Shown here piece after piece: positions 45,740 through 53,036 of a stretch of DNA of 64,000 nt. The number at the start of each line of letters is the position of its first letter. Position 1 is the stretch's first letter. The position numbers and the translations under genes were made by a program. The DNA is from Mesorhizobium xinjiangense (GTDB lineage Bacteria > Pseudomonadota > Alphaproteobacteria > Rhizobiales > Rhizobiaceae), in contig NZ_WOAC01000011.1 in assembly GCF_009749525.1 (NCBI RefSeq), positions 62,001 through 126,000 of the forward strand, written 5' to 3'. A model generated the notes under the pieces. The model did not search any database, was not told the DNA's origin, and was given only the letters and a program-made list of their open reading frames with translations.

Positions 45740-46213
45740 CTACGCCGCAGCGTTGCGCTTGACCCGCGCGGCAATGAAACGCACGCCGATCTCGCGCTCG
45801 ATTTCGGCGAAGATTTCATCAAGGCCGTCGAGCTCGGACGCCGGGACCAGAGTGTGATCCAGCGTCACGCCGCAGACGATGCCAGGCTCGTCTCCGTGAA
45901 CAAGGACGCTGATCTCTTCGAGAACGGAGAACGGCCCTTCGTTGATCCAGCGCTGATCGCAGCACGGGCGCTCGAAGTAGAGGTCGAACAGGAATGCGTC
46001 CGACTCCGACTTGTGCCGGTTTGCGTCCAGCTCGATCCACATCGGAAGCTCGCTCTCTATATCGATACGCATTTCATCGAGCATCTCCAGAAGCCTGACA
46101 TGCATGGCCCGGGAAAACTCCGTCCTGCACTGATCGAGTCGGACAAGGACTTCGTGGCGGATCGCTTCGACGCTGCCGAGACGCGAGTATGGATTGAAGA
46201 TGTTTGTCATCAT
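45740..46213 (-). CDS. Hypothetical plasmid protein (cassette 3)
   Basis: 157 residues from ATG 46213 (two tandem ATGs, MMTNIFNPYSRLGSV), with GAAAGGAG upstream. Helical N-terminus (VRLDQCRTEFSRAMHVRLLEMLDEM), then LPMWIELDANRHKSESDAFLFDLYFERP and an acidic C-terminus LDGLDEIFAEIEREIGVRF. No known family and no similarity by eye to the other two cassette proteins. Confidence 0.65.
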   Translation of the reverse strand: MMTNIFNPYSRLGSVEAIRHEVLVRLDQCRTEFSRAMHVRLLEMLDEMRIDIESELPMWIELDANRHKSESDAFLFDLYFERPCCDQRWINEGPFSVLEEISVLVHGDEPGIVCGVTLDHTLVPASELDGLDEIFAEIEREIGVRFIAARVKRNAAA

Positions 46214-46262
46214 GAACTCCTTTCGTCTTTCTGACGGCAAGGAGCCCACGCTGTAGACCAGA

Positions 46263-46410
46263 GGGGTCAATGACCGCGGAACGCGGCCGTCCCGCGGCAA
46301 GCGGAGGTGCCCATTTTCTGGAGGCGCCCGCCAGGGTGTCGGCAGAAAATTGGAGGTGCCGCGCCGTCATTGACGCCGGATGGGCTGGCGTACACTAGGA
46401 CGTTCAGAGG
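46263..46410 (-). promoter_or_regulatory. Structured leader, copy C (diverged)
   Basis: A third leader in the same position upstream of the 45740-46213 gene. The GGGGTCAATGACCGCGG start and the GACGCCGGA block are kept. The central hairpin is replaced by a longer inverted repeat (ATTTTCTG and CAGAAAAT, about 46313 and 46343), so structure rather than sequence seems conserved. Confidence 0.5.
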
Positions 46411-46774
46411 AAGACCCGCGCCCAAAGGGCGCGGTCCGTATCCGGTGACCAGCCGGCTCTGTACCATCCCATACGCCACGCGGACCTTGCCCGTTTTTCT
46501 GTGCCCTCGAGGCGCTGCGCGAGGATCGTCACCGAATGGCAGAGACCGCTTGCGGGCTTCGTAAGCGCCGCCTTGCGTCGCGAGTAGAGCCGTTCGCTCC
46601 CCGAGCGGCGGCGCCCAATCCCTCCGGTCGAAAATCATCGTACTGGCACGACACCACCATGCTGTAGGGAACAGCAACTGCCCCCAAGGGGCCATCACTG
46701 AAATGAATCGGTCATGCCCGAGCGATTCACGAAATGCGTTGGACGCCGCTTCCAAAGGAAGCGAGACTCCAGCC
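46411..46774. other. Intergenic stretch, no gene seen
   Basis: About 360 bases between leader C and the WGR gene. It begins with the hairpin GCGCCC/GGGCGC (46421-46436), the counterpart of the GC hairpin before leader A. Open frames on both strands lack any family features. Confidence 0.4.
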
Positions 46775-47017
46775 ATGGAGAACGAAGAGACAGGTCCGGT
46801 TCATCTTCGCCGCATCGATCCGTCGCAGAATATGCGCCGATTCTATACGCTGGCCATCCAGCCGACATTGTTCGGTGGCGCGTCCGTCATCCGCAACTGG
46901 GGCCGGATCGGCACGAACGGCCAGTCCATGATGGAAACCTTCGATCAGGCCGAAGAGGCGGGGGCGACTATGGCTAAGCTGGAACGAACCAAGCGGCGGC
47001 GCGGCTATCGGGATTGA
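46775..47017 (+). CDS. WGR domain protein
   Basis: An 80-residue protein that is almost entirely one WGR domain: MRRFYTLAIQPTLFGGASVIRNWGRIGTNGQSMMETFDQAEEAG with the defining WGR triplet (residues in NWGRIG). WGR domains bind nucleic-acid ends or NAD-linked enzymes such as PARP; alone in bacteria their role is unknown. Ribosome-binding GGAAGCGAG upstream. On the plus strand, opposite to the cassette genes. Confidence 0.85.
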   Translation: MENEETGPVHLRRIDPSQNMRRFYTLAIQPTLFGGASVIRNWGRIGTNGQSMMETFDQAEEAGATMAKLERTKRRRGYRD

Positions 47018-47173
47018 GCCGGCTCAGGAAGAGCAGATGCCGAAACCGCCTTGAACCCATGAATTCCGGCCGTTTTCGGTGGATTTTCGCAGATGATGAG
47101 CTGGCCGGCCTCTTCCGAAGGGAGGCATTCGTTGTCATAGGTGGTTGGGGCTTTCCAACACAAAGGTATTTCA

Positions 47174-47452
47174 ATGACAACAACGAATGAGATTGCCGAC
47201 AAGATCGCATCCGAGCAGAGCCTGACCAAAGCTCAGGCCAAGTCGATCGTTGAGAGCGTGTTCCACCAGATTGTGGACGCGGCCAAGACCAACGCTGAAA
47301 CCAGCGTGCCCGGATTTGGCAAATTCAAAATCAAAAATACCCCGGAACGCGAAGGCCGGAACCCTTCGACTGGTGCGACGATCAAGATTGCGGCCTCGAA
47401 AAAGCTGACCTTCACACCGGCGAAGGCGATCAAGGATGCCCTCAACGGCTGA
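47174..47452 (+). CDS. HU-family DNA-binding protein
   Basis: A 92-residue nucleoid protein starting MTTTNEIADKIASEQS. The signature VPGFGKFKIKNTPEREGRNPSTGATIKIAASKKLTFTPAK, including the DNA-minor-groove beta arm with the GRNP motif, is intact. It would bend and compact DNA; plasmid-borne HU may help transfer or establishment. AAAGG upstream. Confidence 0.94.
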   Translation: MTTTNEIADKIASEQSLTKAQAKSIVESVFHQIVDAAKTNAETSVPGFGKFKIKNTPEREGRNPSTGATIKIAASKKLTFTPAKAIKDALNG

Positions 47453-47496
47453 GCCGGGACGGGCAGATGCGCACTCGCTCGCATCCGAAAGTCGTC

Positions 47497-47523
47497 AGCG
47501 CCGCACGTAAGCGATGCGGCGCT
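47497..47523. terminator. Hairpin after the HU gene
   Basis: AGCGCCGCA and TGCGGCGCT form a perfect 9-bp stem 44 bases after the HU stop. No T-run follows. Confidence 0.45.
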
Positions 47524-47530
47524 GATCAAA

Positions 47531-47549
47531 GCCTCCCTAAAAGGGAGGC
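47531..47549 (-). terminator. Hairpin overlapping the stop of the 54-residue gene
   Basis: GCCTCCCT and AGGGAGGC form a perfect 8-bp stem with an AAA loop. On the minus strand it is followed by TTTGATC. It includes the final codons of the 47537-47701 gene. Confidence 0.45.
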
Positions 47550-47701
47550 TCGGCGCTGATCAGGCCCTCCATCTCGGCCCAGATCTCCTCACGCTCGGCA
47601 AGTGCCTTCTCCAGTTCGGTCTCGATCCAGCGACGCTCGTCCTGATAGACGGCATTTCGCAGCTCGGCACGCAGCTCCTCGATGTGCTGATCGATCAACA
47701 T
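47537..47701 (-). CDS. Small conserved-looking helical protein (54 residues)
   Basis: Starts at ATG 47701 behind AAGGAG at ideal spacing. The protein is highly charged and predicted to be one long helix (LIDQHIEELRAELRNAVYQD, then RRWIETELEKALAEREEIW, ending GLISAEPPF). Leader copy D lies just upstream, as with the three cassette genes, which strengthens the call. Function unknown; small coiled-coil proteins of this kind often bind a larger partner. Confidence 0.68.
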   Translation of the reverse strand: MLIDQHIEELRAELRNAVYQDERRWIETELEKALAEREEIWAEMEGLISAEPPF

Positions 47702-47756
47702 TGGTCATCTCCTTGATGTTGGTGAAAGATGACATCGGCGGTCATGGTGGGCCGGA

Positions 47757-47846
47757 GGGGTCAGGGATCGCGTAGCGACCGGCGGAGCCGGCGAGTGGGG
47801 GAGCCGAAATGCGTCAGCATTTTGGGGGGACCGCTCGTCCTTGAGG
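47757..47846 (-). promoter_or_regulatory. Structured leader, copy D (5' truncated)
   Basis: About 90 bases almost identical to copy A (the AAATGC-TGAC-GCATTT hairpin and both smaller hairpins are kept), after which similarity stops. It lies 56 bases upstream of the 54-residue gene; the intervening sequence differs from copies A-C. Confidence 0.6.
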
Positions 47847-47966
47847 CCTTCGGGTCGCCATGGCATCCTCGGATGATCTGAGCAGACACCCCGGTCCCGG
47901 TTGCACGCCCGACAACCCGCCAGCAGGCTCGATGCCTGCTTGCGGGTTCATCACGCGCGTAGGGAA

Positions 47967-47985
47967 CCCCGCCTTGGCGGCGGGG
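47967..47985 (-). terminator. Hairpin after the DUF736 gene
   Basis: CCCCGCC and GGCGGGG form a 7-bp stem with a 5-base loop about 18 bases past the stop of the minus-strand DUF736 gene. It is followed by TTCCC, not by a T-run. Confidence 0.4.
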
Positions 47986-48002
47986 CTCCATCTTGGCGGG
48001 GA

Positions 48003-48320
48003 TCAGCTCTCCCGCTTCGGGCGGTTCCAGATGAGGGCGTATGCTCCCTCCTGCTCGCTCGGCCAAAGCGCCGCCGTGATCGGGGCGTTGAAGCTCGGAT
48101 CGTCCAGCTTGACGGAGACGTATTCCTCGCCGTCATTGGAGACCTGCTTCCAGCCGGCGCCGACCTCGACGTTGTTTCCGGCGGTAACGCGGAAGTCCGG
48201 GGCGTCGCGCGAGACACGCTCGATCGGGTTCAGGCGAGCCTTGAAGCTGACGCTAAGGGTGCGGACGAAGCCGACGATGCTGTTGTTGCCGTTGGTGGTG
48301 AATTCGCCGATGACAGCCAT
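48003..48320 (-). CDS. DUF736 family protein
   Basis: A 105-residue beta-rich protein. The pattern MAVIGEFTTNGNNSIVGFVRTLSV, then KARLNPIERVSRDAPDFRV, VSVKLDDPSFNAPITAAL and YALIWNRP is that of DUF736, common on rhizobial and sphingomonad plasmids. Function unknown; single-strand DNA binding has been suggested for similar small OB-like proteins but is unproven. Its upstream region shares a 19-base element with that of ardC. Confidence 0.85.
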   Translation of the reverse strand: MAVIGEFTTNGNNSIVGFVRTLSVSFKARLNPIERVSRDAPDFRVTAGNNVEVGAGWKQVSNDGEEYVSVKLDDPSFNAPITAALWPSEQEGAYALIWNRPKRES

Positions 48321-49019
48321 GACTGTTTCCTTTCGGGTTTGCTCGGGCCGCGCCTATCGCGACCTCGATGGCGGTGTAAGGACCGGCGGCGAGCGGCTCC
48401 GCACCCACCGGGCCGGAACGAAGTGGAGGGCGGACGGGGACGGTCTTTTTGCTTCGCGATGCAAAGCCCGGCCTGCCGGGCGGCGGAAAAAGATCGGAAA
48501 CGACCGTTGCGGAAAGGCGATCGAGACGAAGTCGGCCTCCGGTCACACCAGATCCATTGAGGTCTGCGTGGGTGCGCCATGACCCAACCGGAAGGAGGCG
48601 GTGGTAGCCTACGATCATCGGTGTTCTGCGGTCCTCGTCAACGGCAACAACAACATCGTCGACTATATTGCCAGGATCGAACGCCGGCCGTGGCCGCCAG
48701 GTCGATCGTCGCGCGCCTCCCTCAATGCTCCGCCGCGTCCTGGTTTTGACGACAACGTTGGTCACGGAGCCCTGGAGAAAGTTTCAAATTCCATCGGGAG
48801 GCCCGCATCTACGCGCGTGTCGGAGTCTGAGCGGCACTCCACAACGGCCGGGGCTGACCGTGCGATGATGAGTGACCGTGCGCTCCGCTGCTTGGCCAGA
48901 AGCGCGAGCGCGCTTGCGACATCAAGCCTGCCAGAAAGGTGGGTTTCCTCTCGCGGAGGGCCGCGCGCCGGAACAAAAAGGTTCCGCACCTTTCCCGGTT
49001 AACGATGGAGGGTGGAGCA
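48321..49019. other. Long intergenic stretch, no convincing gene
   Basis: About 700 bases. The first 180 bases are the GC-rich region upstream of DUF736 and hold one copy of a 19-base repeat (48411-48429). Two overlapping frames (plus near 48601-49002, minus 48253-48765) are open but have low-complexity, arginine- and proline-rich translations without motifs. A hairpin CGGAAC-AAAAAG-GTTCCG at 48969-48986 may end the minus-strand gene at 49020. Confidence 0.4.
48411..48429 (-). repeat. 19-base element shared with the ardC upstream region, copy 1
   Basis: GGCCGGAACGAAGTGGAGG occurs here, about 90 bases upstream of DUF736, and again at 50624-50642, about 130 bases upstream of ardC, in the same orientation. 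An exact 19-base match in the control regions of two minus-strand plasmid genes suggests a shared regulator or a common leader. Confidence 0.5.
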
Positions 49020-49568
49020 TCAGCGTGCTTCCGCATCGTATTGCTCGAGCCACAGTCGCAGCTCCTGGCGCATACGGCCGATCGGGCCGTTGATCTCAGT
49101 GATCCGAGCATCGGCGGCGACATAGCCACCGTCGCGGAACAGTCCGACGAAATGGCGCATGATGTCGAGATAGAGATGACCGCCCACGAGAGCGACTTCG
49201 GCAAACGGACATCGCCTAAAGGCGGTCATGCTGCCGATGTGCATTCCTGGATGTTCGCCGGACGGCATCACGCGCCGCTGCGTTTTTGGACGTGGCCAGC
49301 GCGTCACCAGGCCGCCCGCCTTCATGGCGATGGCGGTCTCTTCGGTCATGCGCTTGTCGTAAGTTTCGATCGGCGTGCGAGCGTCACGAAACCCGTAGTG
49401 GGCGGAGAGGACGGCGACGCGGGCCTTCGTTCCATCCGGATCGACGTGGCGCAATGTCTGCCAGAGCGGGCCATCATAGCGCTTGATGGCCGGCATGTAG
49501 GCCGGCCCTTCGCGCTTGGTCGCCGAGCAGGCGAGGATCAGCAACCGGAAAGAAGGAAGTGGCGCCAT
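49020..49568 (-). CDS. Hypothetical protein, DUF6884-like
   Basis: A 182-residue protein. The opening FRLLILACSATKREGPAYMPAIKRYDGPLWQTLR and AVLSAHYGFRDARTPIETYDKRM recall the DUF6884/YaaA-like group, in which a cysteine and a YGF loop are conserved. No enzymatic role is known here. The stop of ardC upstream (49568) coincides with its start region, so they are cotranscribed with a one-base overlap. Confidence 0.7.
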   Translation of the reverse strand: MAPLPSFRLLILACSATKREGPAYMPAIKRYDGPLWQTLRHVDPDGTKARVAVLSAHYGFRDARTPIETYDKRMTEETAIAMKAGGLVTRWPRPKTQRRVMPSGEHPGMHIGSMTAFRRCPFAEVALVGGHLYLDIMRHFVGLFRDGGYVAADARITEINGPIGRMRQELRLWLEQYDAEAR

Positions 49569-50494
49569 TACGCCGCCTCCCTTTCAGTCTTCACCTGCGG
49601 CTGGAGCTGATGAAGGAAAGCGACCGCTCGCTGCGCGTGCGCCGCCGCCTGAAAAATCGCACGCTTGTCCCCCTGAAGAACGCGCAACCACGATTGAACG
49701 TAACTGGCGTGATCGGGGCGCGGCTCCAGCTCCGGCACGATGCCGAGATCGGCGCAAAGGAGTGCGGAGCCGATCTCCGCGACCAGCTCCTCCCTCGCGC
49801 GTTCGCTCCGATCTTTGGAATAGCGGCTGAGGTCTCGGCCGACGCGACGAGGGTCCGCCGTCCAGTGGACATGCTCATGTCCGAGGACGGCAGCGTAAGA
49901 CGCGGCGTCACGGAAAGTCTCGAACGGCGGCATCTGGATGTGGCCCGAGGACGGCGAATAGAACGCCTGCGAACCGCCATGCCGGATCTCGGACCCGGTG
50001 TTGGTAAAGAAGCGATCGGCATGTTCGATTCGTTCGATCGGATCTTCGACCGGCTCGGGCTTGTGATAATAGTGGTCCGGCAGGCCTTCGATCTGCTCGA
50101 CGTTGAACACCCCATACGCTTTCAGGAAGGGGATTTCCCTGTCGACCTCGCTGCCTTGCGCATCGGTCTCTGTCTTGGTGAACCGGCTGGCATAGATGAC
50201 AGTCGAGCTGGTCTCGCCCTTGCGGACGTGCGCCCCAAGCTCGCCGGCCTGGCGGAACGTCATCCAGATCGGAGTAGCGTAACCGTTCGCCATCGCTTCC
50301 GACCAGAGAAGCAGAACATTCATGCCAGTGTATGGTTCGCCGTTGTGGCGCAATGGGCGCGTGATGCGGCCCTTCGCGTGGCTCGCCCGCCAGGGTTGCA
50401 CCCACGGCCGAACGCCCTTTTCCAGCTCCTCGACGATCTTTTCGGTGATCCTTACATAGATGTCGGCGCGCGATCCGTTTTCTTTCCTACTCAT
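49568..50494 (-). CDS. ArdC-family antirestriction protein
   Basis: 308 residues. The N-terminal ssDNA-binding ArdC domain (ADIYVRITEKIVEELEKGVRPWVQPW, then GMNVLLLWSEAMANGYATPIWMTFRQAGELGAHVRKGE) is joined to a zincin-like metallopeptidase domain with HEHVH at 206-210 and a downstream EELVAEIGS glutamate. ArdC protects incoming single-stranded plasmid DNA and blocks restriction enzymes in the recipient. It fits a conjugative plasmid. GGAGG lies upstream. Confidence 0.93.
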   Translation of the reverse strand: MSRKENGSRADIYVRITEKIVEELEKGVRPWVQPWRASHAKGRITRPLRHNGEPYTGMNVLLLWSEAMANGYATPIWMTFRQAGELGAHVRKGETSSTVIYASRFTKTETDAQGSEVDREIPFLKAYGVFNVEQIEGLPDHYYHKPEPVEDPIERIEHADRFFTNTGSEIRHGGSQAFYSPSSGHIQMPPFETFRDAASYAAVLGHEHVHWTADPRRVGRDLSRYSKDRSERAREELVAEIGSALLCADLGIVPELEPRPDHASYVQSWLRVLQGDKRAIFQAAAHAQRAVAFLHQLQPQVKTEREAA

Positions 50495-50623
50495 TTTCTT
50501 CGAACCTCCGTTGAGGAGGCCGCGCCGATCGCGGCCCCGTTACGGGGTCCGTCGGCCGGGGAGGCGGAAGGGCGCGCACCCGACCGGGGTCCCCGTCGCG
50601 CCTGCGCGATGGGGTGGTCACGA

Positions 50624-50642
50624 GGCCGGAACGAAGTGGAGG
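50624..50642 (-). repeat. 19-base element shared with the DUF736 upstream region, copy 2
   Basis: Exact copy of 48411-48429, in the GC-rich 300-base region (50495-50797) between ardC and the divergent antitoxin gene. The region also holds a GCCCCG-TTA-CGGGGT hairpin near 50535; no gene is seen in it. Confidence 0.5.
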
Positions 50643-50767
50643 ACGGCGAAGCCGTTGCGCGAACCGCCGATCCCCGGCAGGACCAGCGTCCGGAACGGGG
50701 CCGCGAGCGGCATTTCTCCGACCCTTGCCTATCCTTGGTCTTTAATTTCAGCGCCGGACGCGCTATG

Positions 50768-50783
50768 TATCTGACTATCTGAC
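50768..50783. promoter_or_regulatory. Tandem direct repeat before the antitoxin gene
   Basis: TATCTGAC occurs twice back to back, 14 bases before the antitoxin ATG. Toxin-antitoxin operons are usually repressed by the antitoxin or the complex through repeats here, so this is a candidate operator. Confidence 0.45.
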
Positions 50784-50797
50784 TAGGTGTAGGACCG

Positions 50798-51100
50798 ATG
50801 GGTAAGCAGGCAGAACTGATCAGGGGCAAAAAGCCCGCCAGCCGAACGGCCACCGGACGCTGGAAGCTGGAAGAAGCCAAGGCGCGTTTCAGCGAGGTGG
50901 TCCGTCACGCGCGCGAGGAAGGGCCTCAGCGCGTGACCGTGCGTGGCCGCGATGCGGTCGTCGTCATGAGTGTCGAAGAGTTCGACAGGCTGGCGCCACA
51001 AAAGCCCCGCGCGCCGTTTGTCGCGTTCATGGAAAGCCTGCATCTCGAGGAACTCGATCTGGAGCGCGAGATGGATCGCGGCCGGGACGTCGAACTTTGA
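50798..51100 (+). CDS. Antitoxin, Phd/YefM family
   Basis: A 100-residue protein. The core GRWKLEEAKARFSEVVRHAREEGPQRVTVRGRDAVVVMSVEEFDRL is a full Phd/YefM DNA-binding domain; the C-terminal third (FVAFMESLHLEELDLEREMD) would bind and block the toxin. Its stop overlaps the toxin start (TTGA), so the pair is translationally coupled. The type II system could stabilise the plasmid by post-segregational killing. Confidence 0.93.
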   Translation: MGKQAELIRGKKPASRTATGRWKLEEAKARFSEVVRHAREEGPQRVTVRGRDAVVVMSVEEFDRLAPQKPRAPFVAFMESLHLEELDLEREMDRGRDVEL

Positions 51101-51570
51101 AGGGCTGGCTGCTCGACACAAACGTCGTGGCCGCCCTGATCAATCCGCGCGGCGCGCCCTCTGTAAAGACCTGGGCCGCAGGTCAGGACGAGGAAACCTT
51201 CCACATCAGCGTGCTGACGCTGGCGGAGTACGACAAGGGCATCCACAACCTTCCACCCGATCACGAGGACCGGCCGCGCTACATTGCGGCGCGCGACGCG
51301 CTTGCCGAGCGGTTCGGTCGACGGGTCGTGTCGCTCGATGACGACATCGTGCGAAAATGGGGAAGGATATCGGGGAAGGTGAAGCGGGAAAGCGGTCACG
51401 CGCCGCCAGTCATCGACACGATGCTTGCCGCAACAGCGATCAATCTCGATCTCTATCTGGTCACGCGCAATGTGAAGGACGCACGGCCGTCCGGGGCGTT
51501 TGTCTTCGACCCTTGGAATGACGATGCGGAAAAATTTCCGTTGAGCCCACGCGGGCGCGCCACCTCATAG
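51097..51570 (+). CDS. PIN-domain toxin (VapC-like)
   Basis: A 157-residue PIN-domain RNase that starts at a TTG overlapping the antitoxin stop. The acidic catalytic residues are visible in MKGWLLDTNVVAALIN, TLAEYDKGI, PPVIDTMLAATAINL and TRNVKDAR. VapC toxins cleave tRNA or rRNA. The length is slightly above the usual 130-140 because of a C-terminal tail. Pairing with a Phd-type rather than VapB-type antitoxin is common. Confidence 0.92.
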   Translation: MKGWLLDTNVVAALINPRGAPSVKTWAAGQDEETFHISVLTLAEYDKGIHNLPPDHEDRPRYIAARDALAERFGRRVVSLDDDIVRKWGRISGKVKRESGHAPPVIDTMLAATAINLDLYLVTRNVKDARPSGAFVFDPWNDDAEKFPLSPRGRATS

Positions 51571-51626
51571 CAACATGAAAAAGGGCCAGCCTCGCTTGAG
51601 ACCGGCCCGATTACAACGGCAAAAGG

Positions 51627-51646
51627 GGCGAGGCCGAAGCCTCGCC
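51627..51646 (-). terminator. Terminator hairpin of the 51655-52242 gene
   Basis: GGCGAGGC and GCCTCGCC form an 8-bp stem with a CGAA loop (sequence GGCGAGGCcgaaGCCTCGCC), followed on the minus strand by CCTTTT. It is 9 bases past the stop. Confidence 0.65.
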
Positions 51647-51654
51647 GGGGCGGC

Positions 51655-52242
51655 TTAGCCGAAAGCCGCCATCTGGAGTTCGACGGCCTTGCGATCAACT
51701 GCCTGGCCGGGATGCTCGACGGCGCGCTCGAACGGCTTCCACTTCTCGCCGACGACCTGCTCGTAGGCGGCAACGACACCCTCGGCCGCCATGCGTAGCG
51801 CATGGGACTGAAGGCACATATCGGCAGCGAACTCGCGCTTGCGCTGGGCGACGCTGTCGAAACCGACCGGGCCGTCGAGGTCTTCGTCGCGGATGTCGTT
51901 GGCGAGCCTGCTTGTCGCGTCCTTGGCCTCGGTGACCGCGCGGGAGTAGAACTGGCCGGCGCCGTGGGCGGACCCGACATAGGAGCCGACGATCCGCTGC
52001 AGATGGATCTGCATCGCCCGCTCGCCCAGGCCCTCGCTGAGCGCATCGGCGGTCTCGACGATCATGCGCTCGTGCAGGTCACGGATGCCATCACTGTCTA
52101 GGACCGCAAGGCCAAACGCCTCGGCGATCTGCTCGGCCATAGCCGCGTCCGGGCAGCAGAGCCTGACCATTTCGAGGGTGGTGGCCTTGCGTAGCGGGAG
52201 AACCTTGGCTGTCTTGCGGGAAGCGCGAGCGGTCTTGGTCAT
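51655..52242 (-). CDS. Hypothetical plasmid protein
   Basis: A 195-residue, mostly helical protein with a basic N-terminus (MTKTARASRKTAKVLPLR). It contains EMVRLCCPDAAMAEQIAEAF, MIVETADALSEGLGERAMQ and QRKREFAADMCLQSHALRM. No membrane segment. Similar proteins seem to occur on other alphaproteobacterial plasmids, but no domain or function is assigned. Its upstream region contains a leader element shared with the parB-like gene. Confidence 0.72.
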   Translation of the reverse strand: MTKTARASRKTAKVLPLRKATTLEMVRLCCPDAAMAEQIAEAFGLAVLDSDGIRDLHERMIVETADALSEGLGERAMQIHLQRIVGSYVGSAHGAGQFYSRAVTEAKDATSRLANDIRDEDLDGPVGFDSVAQRKREFAADMCLQSHALRMAAEGVVAAYEQVVGEKWKPFERAVEHPGQAVDRKAVELQMAAFG

Positions 52243-52709
52243 GGGAAAGTCCTTTCCTTCGGTTCGCCGAAGGCTCGGATCGGCCCTTGCCGGTCTTCCC
52301 TTCGGGTGCGGTCAGGAAAAACCGGCGTCAGACGGGGGCTTCAGGGTCCGGGAGCGCCAGCGGCGAGCAAGACAGGTTTGCGGACAAGCAGGGCTTTCAG
52401 CCCTTGCGCAGGACGCGGGCCTGGCTTGGCGAGACCGGCGATATCCGGCCGCCTCGCGGCGCGGAACGCGACCTTGAAGCCAACGGCAGCCGGTTTAAGA
52501 CCGCAGCAAAACCCGAGGGGATGAGCCGGCAAGGAACAGTCTGGACCGACCGTCGACAGGAAAGAGATCTCCCATGCCCATGGCCAGCGTGCCTGCCGAG
52601 CCACCGGGATCAACAGCCGCCGCCACCATCGAAGATCAGTTGCTTCGCTCCCCGAAGCGGCCTGCGAGAGCCATTCGGTGGGATTGGCAAATGCGTTCCG
52701 CCCTGCGAT
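52243..52709. other. Long upstream region of the 51655-52242 gene
   Basis: About 470 bases with no gene. It holds a 35-base block at 52381-52415 that matches 58027-58060 upstream of the ParB-domain gene; the AGGGCT-TTC-AGCCCT hairpin in it is kept in both. The block GCGCCAGCGGC also recurs. The rest precedes the PhnA-like gene on the plus strand. Confidence 0.5.
52381..52415 (-). repeat. Leader element shared with the ParB-like gene, copy 1
   Basis: CGGACAAGC, a hairpin of AGGGCT and AGCCCT, and GCGCAGGACG in that order. Copy 2 at 58027-58060 differs at a few positions but keeps the stem. Both lie about 140-160 bases upstream of minus-strand plasmid genes. Confidence 0.5.
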
Positions 52710-53024
52710 ATGGCCGCCAAGGACCAGAGCGATGAAGACTACGTCTACGACGATGTGACCCGGGAATGGGTGCCGGCTTGGCAGATCGCTGCAGCCTCTG
52801 GTGCCCCGGTGTTAGAAGCTTGGGACGCCTCCGGAAATGTGCTGGCAGACGGAGATTCGGTCGTGCTGGTCAAGGACCTGAAAGTGAAAGGCGCTGGCCA
52901 GACGCTCAAGCAGGGCACGGTTATCAAGCCGATCCGGCTGACGGACAAACCGCAAGAAATCGACTGCCGGCACGACACGATCAAGGGGCTGGAGCTGCGC
53001 ACCGAGCTCGTGCGCAAACGTTGA
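52710..53024 (+). CDS. PhnA/YjdM-like protein without the zinc ribbon
   Basis: 104 residues. The C-terminal domain (VLEAWDASGNVLADGDSVVLVKDLKVKGAGQTLKQGTVIKPIRLTDKPQEIDC) is a standard PhnA/YjdM OB-like domain. The N-terminal zinc ribbon with two CxxC pairs found in the E. coli protein is replaced by DYVYDDVTREWVPAW. The historical link to phosphonate use is doubtful; function unknown. No good ribosome site, so the start is uncertain. Confidence 0.8.
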   Translation: MAAKDQSDEDYVYDDVTREWVPAWQIAAASGAPVLEAWDASGNVLADGDSVVLVKDLKVKGAGQTLKQGTVIKPIRLTDKPQEIDCRHDTIKGLELRTELVRKR

Positions 53025-53036
53025 GCTCGGCCGATA

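Noticed and set aside
46267-46776. A 169-codon minus-strand frame between leader C and the WGR gene
   Set aside because: Overlaps leader C and a GC hairpin; composition is that of non-coding GC-rich DNA and no family is visible.
43816-48320. A CRISPR array or integron with attC sites
   Set aside because: The repeats are few, long, diverged and tied to gene starts; there are no short regular spacers, and no integrase gene or attC core sites.
48253-48765. A 170-codon minus-strand frame upstream of DUF736
   Set aside because: It runs into the DUF736 gene in another frame and its translation is arginine- and proline-rich without motifs; kept only as a note.
49559-50782. A 407-codon plus-strand frame opposite ardC
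   Set aside because: ArdC motifs including HEHVH are unmistakable on the other strand; the shadow has no recognisable domain.
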